DNA from: SVTX01 sp045577415
GTDB lineage: Bacteria > Bacillota > Clostridia > Oscillospirales > CAG-272
Direction: 5' to 3'
Assembly: GCA_045577415.1 (NCBI GenBank)
Contig: JAZNII010000087.1
Span: 1-9,387 of the forward strand
DNA length: 9,387 nucleotides
Part shown: piece after piece, positions 3,829-9,387 of the stretch
How positions within the stretch are numbered: position 1 is the first letter of the stretch
Layout of the letters: every line of letters begins with the position of its first letter
Notes under the pieces: model-generated
What the model was told of the DNA's origin: nothing
Database searches by the model: none
Seen by the model: the letters and a program-made list of their open reading frames with translations, nothing else
Program-made: the position numbers and the translations under genes

Positions 3829-5775
3829 TTATTCAAGCTCCTCGTATATTTCGAGGAGTCTTTCTTCGATCTCGGTCTTGCGAGCGTCAAGCTCGGCGAC
3901 CTTTTTGTAGTCTGTCGCGGCTTCGCCACACATTTCTTCGTCGATCGCCTCGATCTCTGCTTCAAGCTTTTCCATCTCGGCGGTAAGTCGCTTTATGCGA
4001 GCTTCCTTCTTTCTTGCCTCTGCCGCCTCCTGCTTGTTGCGGAGGTATTGTTCCTTTTGGCTTCCTGCCGCCGCCTTGGGGGCTTCTGCTTGTGTTATAG
4101 CACCCAAGCGTTCCTTGCGAGCGTTTGTAAACTCGCGGAACTCGGTGTAAGCTTTGCCCTCACGGGTGATCTGATAGTCAAACATATCGCCCTCCACGTA
4201 TCCGTCGGGCTTCAGCTCAATTATGCGGCTGGCTAACTTTTCGATAAAGTAACGGTCGTGGGAGACCGCAATAATAGTGCCGTCGAACTCCTCAAGGGCG
4301 GATTCAAGCGCCTCTCTTGAGTCGATGTCAAGATGGTTGGTCGGCTCGTCGAGGATAAGCAGATTCATGTGAGAAAGGATGAGCTTTGAGAGGGTAAGAC
4401 GCGCTCGCTCTCCTCCCGAAAGCATTCTGACGGTCTTGAAAACGTCCTCGCCGAAGAAATTGAACCACGCGAGCGTGGAGCGTATCTTCTGCTCGGGCAG
4501 GGTGGGGTAAGCGTCCCAAAGCTCGTCGATGACGGTCTTGCTTTCGTCAAGATTCTGGTTCTCCTGATCGTAGTAGCCGATCTCAACGTTATATCCGTCC
4601 TCCACCTTGCCCGTGAGGGGAGTTAAGGTCTTCATCAAAATTTTAATAAGGGTGGATTTTCCGCAACCGTTAGGGCCGATCAGAAGAAGTCGGTCGTTTT
4701 TCTTTACGAGAAAATCAAGACCCGTAAAAAGTCTTTTCTGACCGAATCCCATTGAAAGATCGGTGATCTTCATGACCTCGTTGCCGCTGGCGATCGCCGA
4801 GGTGAATTTCATCCTGATCGCTCTCTGCTCGGTCTCGGGAGCTTCAAGCTTTTCCATTTTGTCAAGCATCTTTTGACGCGACTCGGCGGCGATAATGTTT
4901 CGCTCGCGGTTCCACTGTCTCTGCTGGGCGATGTAGGCTTCCTGTCTCGCGATCTCCTTCTGCTGCTCGCGGTAGTGCTTGGCGTAAATTTCTTTATCGA
5001 TACGTCTCTGCTCCATGCTGCGGGTGTAGTTTCCGTTGTAGAGCTTGGCTTTGTGATGCTCGATGGCGAGAGTTTTGTTTGTGACGCGGTCGAGGAAATA
5101 ACGGTCGTGGGAGATCACCATTACGCATTTTTTGTACTGTATCAGGTAGTTTTCAAGCCATGCGAGAGTTTCGATGTCAAGGTGGTTGGTCGGCTCGTCA
5201 AGCATCAGGATGTCAGGCTCGCGGCAGAGCTGAACCGCAAGAGCGAGACGGGTTCTCTGACCTCCCGAAAGCAGACTTACGTCCTTGTCGATGGCATCGT
5301 CGTCAAATCCCAGCTTTCCGAGTATGGAGCGGCATCTGCCTCGGAATTCAAGGCCGCCGTCGCGAATGAATTTTTCGTTTAGCGCCATGTACTCGTTGGT
5401 GTAGATGCGATGCTTTTCGTCGTCCGTGTGGTCGTTTAAAAGAATTTCAAGCTCGGAAAGCCGCCTTTCGGCGGCAACCAGAGCGGGGAAGGCGGCAAAC
5501 ATATTTTCAAGGGCGGTTGAACCCACAGCACCCTCGGCTTCGGAAAACGCGCCGTACTGTGAGAGTATTCCCACGGTCTTTCCCTTGGATATATATATTT
5601 CGCCCTCCTCGGTGTCGTATTCCCCCGTTATCAGCTTGAAAAGCGAGGTCTTTCCGCTTCCGTTTGAGCCGATTATGCCCAGCTTGTCGTTTTCTTCAAG
5701 AGAAAAGGAGACCTTTTCAAGTATTGTCGTCGTGCCGAACCGCAAGGTCAGGTCGTTTACGCTTATGGCTATCAT
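3829..5775 (-). CDS. ABC-F family ATPase, YdiF/Uup-like, ribosome-associated
   Basis: A 648-residue soluble protein with two fused ATPase domains and no membrane segments. Domain 1: Walker A GSNGSGKT (36-43), signature LSGGQ (169-173), Walker B LDEPTNHLD (192-200), H-loop SHDRYFLD. A charged inter-domain linker (about 240-325) corresponds to the P-site tRNA interaction motif. Domain 2: GPNGCGKST (367-375), LSGGE (452-456), DEPTNHLD (476-483), SHDRYF. The C-terminus (about 575-648) is a predicted coiled coil rich in Glu, Lys and Ala, as in YdiF and Uup. ABC-F proteins of this type bind the ribosomal E site and relieve stalling or assist assembly. The length and linker resemble housekeeping YdiF rather than a specialised antibiotic-resistance member, but sequence alone cannot exclude a resistance role. 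AAGGA (5783-5787) lies 7 nt before the ATG. It is a single-gene unit. Confidence 0.94.
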   Translation of the reverse strand: MIAISVNDLTLRFGTTTILEKVSFSLEENDKLGIIGSNGSGKTSLFKLITGEYDTEEGEIYISKGKTVGILSQYGAFSEAEGAVGSTALENMFAAFPALVAAERRLSELEILLNDHTDDEKHRIYTNEYMALNEKFIRDGGLEFRGRCRSILGKLGFDDDAIDKDVSLLSGGQRTRLALAVQLCREPDILMLDEPTNHLDIETLAWLENYLIQYKKCVMVISHDRYFLDRVTNKTLAIEHHKAKLYNGNYTRSMEQRRIDKEIYAKHYREQQKEIARQEAYIAQQRQWNRERNIIAAESRQKMLDKMEKLEAPETEQRAIRMKFTSAIASGNEVMKITDLSMGFGQKRLFTGLDFLVKKNDRLLLIGPNGCGKSTLIKILMKTLTPLTGKVEDGYNVEIGYYDQENQNLDESKTVIDELWDAYPTLPEQKIRSTLAWFNFFGEDVFKTVRMLSGGERARLTLSKLILSHMNLLILDEPTNHLDIDSREALESALEEFDGTIIAVSHDRYFIEKLASRIIELKPDGYVEGDMFDYQITREGKAYTEFREFTNARKERLGAITQAEAPKAAAGSQKEQYLRNKQEAAEARKKEARIKRLTAEMEKLEAEIEAIDEEMCGEAATDYKKVAELDARKTEIEERLLEIYEELE

Positions 5776-5837
5776 TATTTCGTCCTTTTTGATAATTTAT
5801 GTCCGTAATTTACACATTAGAAAAATCGCTATATTTC

Positions 5838-5866
5838 TTGACTTTTCACTTTAATTATTATATAAT
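5838..5866 (+). promoter_or_regulatory. Promoter of the gpsA-heparinase pair
   Basis: TTGACT (5838-5843) and a perfect TATAAT (5861-5866) with a 17-bp spacer. Start predicted near 5873, a leader of about 72 nt before the ATG at 5945. It faces the oppositely oriented promoter at 5884-5912. Confidence 0.8.
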
Positions 5867-5883
5867 TATTTCAACCACATAGT

Positions 5884-5912
5884 ATTTTATCATTTTTACG
5901 CGCTTTTGTCAA
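5884..5912 (-). promoter_or_regulatory. Promoter of the ABC-F gene
   Basis: On the minus strand TTGACA (5907-5912) and TAAAAT (5884-5889) are separated by 17 bp. The start near 5877 gives a leader of about 100 nt before the ABC-F ATG at 5775. This leader is AT-rich and shows no obvious hairpin or leader peptide of the kind that controls resistance ABC-F genes. Confidence 0.8.
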
Positions 5913-5944
5913 TGAAAACTTATGAAAAGAGGTTTTTTACGGAT

Positions 5945-6910
5945 ATGAAGATTTCGGTCGTCGGTCCCGGACGTTGGGGTTCGCTTATAACCTGGTACCT
6001 TGCCGAGAAAAGGGGTCTTGACGTAACTCTTTACGGCAGGGAAGGCTCGGAGCATATACAAAGATTTATTAAGGAGAGAAAAAATGATCTTCTGGCGCTT
6101 CCCGACAGTGTTAAGATCACAACGAGCCTTGATTGTCTAAAGGATGCCGACATTATCGTAATTTCGATAAATTCCCAAGGTCTTGCGGCATTTATGCAGG
6201 AGATACGCCCCCTTGGACTGAAAAATAAAATATTTGTCCTTTGTATGAAGGGCATTGACATCGCCACACGTCTCCGTCTTTCCGAGGTGGCGAAGGAGGG
6301 AACAGACGACACCAATAAGGTGGCGGTCTGGATAGGACCCGGTCACGTTCAGGAATTTTACGCGGGGATACCGAACTGTATGGTCATCGACAGCGAGGAC
6401 GAGGAAACCAAGAGACTGCTTGTAGAGTCCTTTTCAAGCGAGCTGATACGCTTTTATTACGGCGAGGATATGATAGGCAACGAGATCGGCGCTGCGGCGA
6501 AGAATGTTATCGGTATTGCCGCGGGAATGCTCGACGGATACGGTCTTTCCTCACTGAAGGGCGCGCTTATGTCAAGAGGCTGCCGCGAGGTGGCAAGACT
6601 TATCTCGGCTATGGGCGGTAACGAATTGTCGGCTTACGGGCTTTGTCATCTTGGCGACTATGAAGCAACGGTGTTCTCAAAATTCTCTCACAACCGCACT
6701 TTTGGCGAGATGTTTGTTAAGGGCGAGCGTATGGACAAGCTTGCCGAGGGATATTACACCGTAAAGGCGCTTATGGACCTCTCCCGCGAGTACGCCGTGG
6801 ATATGCCGATATGTCGCGCGGTATATGAGATCATATACGAGGGCAAGGATGCAAAAGACGTATTAGGCAGTCTGTTTGAGCGAAGCATCAAGACCGAATT
6901 TTATAAATAA
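5945..6910 (+). CDS. gpsA: GpsA-like NAD(P)-dependent glycerol-3-phosphate dehydrogenase (divergent)
   Basis: A 321-residue cytoplasmic enzyme of the GpsA fold, expected to reduce dihydroxyacetone phosphate to sn-glycerol 3-phosphate for phospholipid synthesis. The nucleotide-binding turn is GPGRWGS (7-13), close to the usual GxGxWG. Further landmarks: MKG at 101-103 for the usual TKG, GPGHVQEF at 131-138 for the usual GPSFAxE, NEIGAAAKNVIGIAAG at 179-194 with probable catalytic K186, and SHNRTFG at 248-254 for the usual SRNRRFG. These substitutions place it in a divergent branch, so substrate choice is less certain. The frame is open back to a TTG at 5906 and an ATG at 5912, but only the ATG at 5945 starts directly at the first beta strand (MKISVVG); its ribosome site is weak (AGAGG 13 nt or GGAT 0-1 nt upstream). 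It is followed after 13 bp by the heparinase-type gene. Confidence 0.8.
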   Translation: MKISVVGPGRWGSLITWYLAEKRGLDVTLYGREGSEHIQRFIKERKNDLLALPDSVKITTSLDCLKDADIIVISINSQGLAAFMQEIRPLGLKNKIFVLCMKGIDIATRLRLSEVAKEGTDDTNKVAVWIGPGHVQEFYAGIPNCMVIDSEDEETKRLLVESFSSELIRFYYGEDMIGNEIGAAAKNVIGIAAGMLDGYGLSSLKGALMSRGCREVARLISAMGGNELSAYGLCHLGDYEATVFSKFSHNRTFGEMFVKGERMDKLAEGYYTVKALMDLSREYAVDMPICRAVYEIIYEGKDAKDVLGSLFERSIKTEFYK

Positions 6911-6923
6911 TCGGAGATCTTCT

Positions 6924-8780
6924 ATGGGAAGAAAAATCTTTGAAGAAAAGAATTATAACGTTTCAGAGTGCGTTATCCCTTACGAGGAGTTCAAGATATT
7001 TTCTGACAGAGAAAAAGGCTTTTCTCTGCGCGAGGACGGACGCAAAACGGCAATAAAGAACGCCGAGGAGCTGCTTGACAAAAAATATCCGGTCATCACC
7101 GCCACCGATTATCTCGTCCGCTTCAGAACCGGCGACAGAGCGCATTATGAGGACTTATATTTTGAACGCAGACGCGATCTTCTGACTTATGTTCTTGCAG
7201 AGACATACGAAAAGCAGGGAAGATTTACCGATAAAATAACCGATCTCGTCTGGATGATAATGGAAGAGAGCTGTTGGGTCATTCCCGCGCATCTCAATCC
7301 AAATCCCGCGGATATGACTCATAAGCTGCCTTACGCCTACGACGGAAAGAGAGATTACATAGACCTTTTCGCCGCGGCTACGGGCGCGATCGTGGCTTGG
7401 GCATGGTATCTCTGCCGAGATGAATTTGATAAAATATCGCCCGTTATAAACAAGAGGATAGTTGAACAGCTTCACGACAGAATCATCGTGCCTTTTACCG
7501 AGCATACAGATACTCTTGCGTGGATGGGCAACGGAAAATTCCGTTGGATCAACAACTGGTGTCCTTGGGTGATCTCCAACGTTCTGAACGTCTGCGCCCT
7601 GACGGTCACCGATCAGAGCTTGCGTTGCCGCGTGGTCGAGATCGCCCTTGAGGGACTTGATAAATTCACGGGCATTTACACCGAGGATGCGGCTTGCGAC
7701 GAGGGTCCCGCCTATTGGTCTGCGGCTTGCGGCGCGCTTTACAACGCCTGTCTCGTGCTTTACGATATAAGCGGCGGTAAGATCAACGCATTCCTCGACC
7801 CGCTTATGCTAAAGATGGGTGAGTTCTTCCCCAAAGCGTATATCTGCCGTGGCAGACTTCTCAATTTCTCGGATGCTGCGTCAAACCTCGGCATCAACTC
7901 TACGTGGGGACACGATTGGGGCAGGCTCTCGGGAAGCGAGCTTATGCAAAATTTCTGGGAGTTTGCTTATAAGCCCGAGCAGGGACCGACTGCGGCGGTT
8001 GAATTTAATATGCCCTACCGTTATTTCAGAATGCTTGGCGCGCCCGATCTTGTCTACCGCGATTTCAAGGCATCCAAAAAGGAATTTTTCCCCAGCTTGG
8101 ATCTTTCTATGTGCCGAGAGGATGAGGATGCACAAAAGGGACTTTATCTCTCGCTCAAGGGTCATCACAACGCGGCAAGCCACAACCACCTTGATGTTGG
8201 CAATTTCGTCATTTTCTGCGACGGCAACCCCATTTTCATCGACGCGGGAGTCGGAACATACACGGCGAAAACATTCAACAACGAAAGATACACGATATGG
8301 TCGATGAGATCGGAATATCACAATCTGCCAACGATCAACGGCATCGATCAGAAGCCCGGCAGAGTTTACGCGGCGAAGAACGCGCAGTTTGACGAGGAGA
8401 CGGGCAGACTGACCCTTGATCTGACAAACGCTTATCCCGCAGAGGCAGAGATCGCTTCCTATATCAGAAGCGCTGTCATCGAGAACGGCAAGGCTATCGT
8501 CAGCGACGAGCTGACAAGCGTCAAGGACGGAGAAGTAACCTTCAATCTTCTTTGCAACGCTGAACCCGAGATCGTGAGCGCAGGATGCTTCAAGATACAC
8601 GGAAAGCAGGTCAATTACGATCCTTCGCTCTCGCTAGGGATCGATTCCCCCGATTGCACGTGGCCGGAGACCCAAAAGATCCCCGCAAGCTGGGACTGCG
8701 ATAAGCTTTACAGAATAAAGCTTTCTTCCGCGCTCAAGGCAAACGTGACCCGAAGATTCGATCTGACGGTAAGTAAATAA
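6924..8780 (+). CDS. Heparinase II/III-family protein, putative polysaccharide lyase without signal peptide
   Basis: A 618-residue protein with the two-part layout of heparinase II/III-type lyases (PL12/15/17/21-like): an N-terminal alpha/alpha toroid (to about residue 370) and a C-terminal beta-sandwich domain. Candidate active-site residues by analogy: N210-N211-W212 (WINNWCPW), Y264 in DEGPAYW, and H414/H415 and H420/H422 in GHHNAASHNHLD, followed by VGNFVIFCDGNPIFIDAGVGTY, the typical heparinase II/III core segment. No signal peptide or membrane anchor is seen, so the protein should be cytoplasmic and act on imported oligosaccharides rather than on the polymer; the substrate is unknown. 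I chose the ATG at 6924 because GGAG (6913-6916) lies 7 nt upstream. An ATG at 6876 would extend it by 16 residues but lies inside the upstream gene. It forms a two-gene operon with the GpsA-like gene. No transporter, sulfatase or kinase typical of a glycan locus is nearby. Confidence 0.87.
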   Translation: MGRKIFEEKNYNVSECVIPYEEFKIFSDREKGFSLREDGRKTAIKNAEELLDKKYPVITATDYLVRFRTGDRAHYEDLYFERRRDLLTYVLAETYEKQGRFTDKITDLVWMIMEESCWVIPAHLNPNPADMTHKLPYAYDGKRDYIDLFAAATGAIVAWAWYLCRDEFDKISPVINKRIVEQLHDRIIVPFTEHTDTLAWMGNGKFRWINNWCPWVISNVLNVCALTVTDQSLRCRVVEIALEGLDKFTGIYTEDAACDEGPAYWSAACGALYNACLVLYDISGGKINAFLDPLMLKMGEFFPKAYICRGRLLNFSDAASNLGINSTWGHDWGRLSGSELMQNFWEFAYKPEQGPTAAVEFNMPYRYFRMLGAPDLVYRDFKASKKEFFPSLDLSMCREDEDAQKGLYLSLKGHHNAASHNHLDVGNFVIFCDGNPIFIDAGVGTYTAKTFNNERYTIWSMRSEYHNLPTINGIDQKPGRVYAAKNAQFDEETGRLTLDLTNAYPAEAEIASYIRSAVIENGKAIVSDELTSVKDGEVTFNLLCNAEPEIVSAGCFKIHGKQVNYDPSLSLGIDSPDCTWPETQKIPASWDCDKLYRIKLSSALKANVTRRFDLTVSK

Positions 8781-8784
8781 AAAT

Positions 8785-9165
8785 ATAATAAAAAGCACCC
8801 TTTTGGGTGCCTTCCATAAACCAGGATTACCTGCCCCAAAACAAAAGGAGTACGGACAGTTTTGTTCGTACTCCTTTTCACACGCCTTGCCCGGCAAGGT
8901 ATAGTGTGTTACACCTTTTAGGTGTACTGTCGGGCGGTAATGAAAATTTATAAGTGATATGCCTCGCTCGGCGTGATATTGTTGCAAGCAACAGTGATAT
9001 GAAAGCCTACGGCTTTCGTGATATTTTATTCGCCCCTTAAACTCGCGAAGCGAATATCACTCGGTGCAAACCGAATATCACTGCGGAGCAATATCACTCG
9101 CCGCAGGCGAATAAAACTGCCCAACTTCCTTATGAGAAGTTGGGCAAAGGGTGCTTTTTTATTAT
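8785..9165. repeat. Palindromic modular hairpin element between convergent genes
   Basis: The ends are about 20-bp inverted repeats: 8785-8803 (AATAAAAAGCACCCTTT core) and 9146-9165, differing by one A. The left third holds a short hairpin GCACCC/GGGTGC (8795-8810), a 12-bp stem AAAAGGAGTACG/CGTACTCCTTTT (8843-8878), CCTTGC/GCAAGG and ACACCT/AGGTGT hairpins, with ATTACC near 8826 and GGTAAT near 8936 able to enclose them. The right part alternates spacers with tiny hairpins: GTGATAT at 8954, 8973, 8994 and 9018, then its complement ATATCAC at 9054, 9075 and 9091 plus a degenerate ATAAAAC. The block could therefore fold into a comb-like cruciform. A 10-bp stem GCCCAACTTC/GAAGTTGGGC (9119-9145) with following T-tract should terminate transcription. 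No credible ORF. It could be a non-autonomous mobile repeat, a REP/BIME-like element or a structured 3' UTR. Confidence 0.75.
9119..9160. terminator. Probable bidirectional terminator at the right end of the element
   Basis: GCCCAACTTC (9119-9128), a 7-nt loop and GAAGTTGGGC (9136-9145) form a 10-bp stem. On the plus strand the T6 run comes 9 nt later (9155-9160), after GGGTGC that can pair with GCACCC at 8795-8800. On the minus strand the stem is followed by AGTTTTATT, so it can also end the transcript of the gene at 9162-9387. Confidence 0.65.
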
Positions 9166-9387
9166 TTATGATATTTGCTTCTGCTTCGCTTGCTTTCCTT
9201 GCGTCTGACCGAATTTTGGTCGTTACTCGGCTTTTTGCCGAATATAGTTACAAGCAAGACCGTAATGCCCGCAACAAAACCGACGGATATGAGAATTACT
9301 CCGACGATCTCTATCTCTCCAACGGCAACGATCTTCATAGGCTCGTCTTTCCAAACGGGATGTATCTGCGCTCCGCTTACTGCCGTG
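9162..9387 (-). CDS. C-terminal end of a membrane protein with a basic tail (cut by window edge)
   Basis: An open frame enters from the right edge and ends at TAA (9162-9164), giving 74 visible residues. It reads a polar segment (with HPVWKDEPMKI), then one clear hydrophobic helix (about VGVILISVGFVAGITVLLV), then a very basic, Ser-rich tail that begins FGKKPSNDQ and continues with eleven Lys/Arg among its last 19 residues. By the positive-inside rule the tail is cytoplasmic, so the rest of the protein is likely outside the membrane or a multi-pass part to the right. The family cannot be recognised from this piece. It converges on the heparinase-type gene. Its stop codon falls within the terminal repeat of the element at 8785-9165. 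Confidence 0.75.
   Translation of the reverse strand, partial: TAVSGAQIHPVWKDEPMKIVAVGEIEIVGVILISVGFVAGITVLLVTIFGKKPSNDQNSVRRKESKRSRSKYHK

Noticed and set aside
3829..5775. Antibiotic-resistance ABC-F (Vga/Lsa/Msr type)
   Set aside because: The C-terminal coiled coil, the total length and the lack of a leader peptide/attenuator resemble the housekeeping YdiF/Uup group. The sequence cannot decide fully.
5906..5944. Upstream TTG (5906) and ATG (5912) starts for the GpsA-like gene
   Set aside because: They have no ribosome site and add 13 or 11 residues before the canonical first beta strand. Not excluded, because the ribosome site of the 5945 ATG is weak.
6876..6923. Upstream ATG extending the heparinase-type protein by 16 residues
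   Set aside because: It lies inside the coding end of the GpsA-like gene without a ribosome site, while the ATG at 6924 has GGAG at the right distance.
7881..8600. Minus-strand ORF of 239 codons
   Set aside because: It is antisense to the heparinase-type gene with no ribosome site or motif; it arises from codon bias of the plus-strand gene.
8954..9110. CRISPR array suggested by repeated GTGATAT/ATATCAC
   Set aside because: Repeats are only 7 bp, invert in the middle, and the gaps are self-complementary hairpins of unequal size. No cas genes are present.

Overview
The window looks like chromosomal DNA of a low-to-middle GC, Gram-positive anaerobe of the class Clostridia, probably from the Oscillospirales/Ruminococcaceae-like gut group. 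This placement is inferred from near-consensus sigma-A promoters, strong GGAG-type ribosome sites, a CsoR/CopA copper pair, a YdiF-type ABC-F ATPase and AT-rich intergenic DNA packed with hairpins. No marker gene fixes the species.

Layout from left to right. (1) A copper-resistance operon on the minus strand: csoR, then a copper P-type ATPase (copA) that runs off the left edge. Its promoter is almost ideal and a CsoR-type palindrome fills the -35/-10 spacer. (2) A tRNA-Ser(GGA) gene with its own promoter and terminator. It is followed by about 200 bp of GC-rich hairpins containing further pieces of the tRNA 3' half, one inverted and two direct. (3) A minus-strand unit with a consensus promoter, an approximately 160-nt AT-rich transcript whose two ends are complementary, a strong terminator, and directly behind the terminator a small Cys-rich protein gene with its own terminator. 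This is the best candidate in the window for something undescribed. (4) Divergent from it, pgeF (YfiH/YlmD laccase-domain protein), which converges on (5) a minus-strand ABC-F ATPase; the two share a bidirectional terminator. (6) A plus-strand pair: a divergent GpsA-like glycerol-3-phosphate dehydrogenase and a heparinase II/III-type protein without a signal peptide, separated by 13 bp. The promoters of the ABC-F gene and of this pair overlap face to face. (7) An approximately 380-bp palindromic element between convergent genes, built from small hairpins separated by GTGATAT on the left half and ATATCAC on the right half. (8) The C-terminal end of a minus-strand protein with one membrane helix and a very basic tail, cut by the right edge.

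Most coding genes are housekeeping or stress functions: copper efflux, cell-wall quality control, ribosome-associated ATPase and phospholipid precursor supply. The unusual content lies between the genes, in three structurally different repeat or RNA elements at about 2.03-2.23, 2.59-2.79 and 8.79-9.16 kb. Copy number in the genome and RNA data would decide which are mobile repeats and which are functional RNAs.
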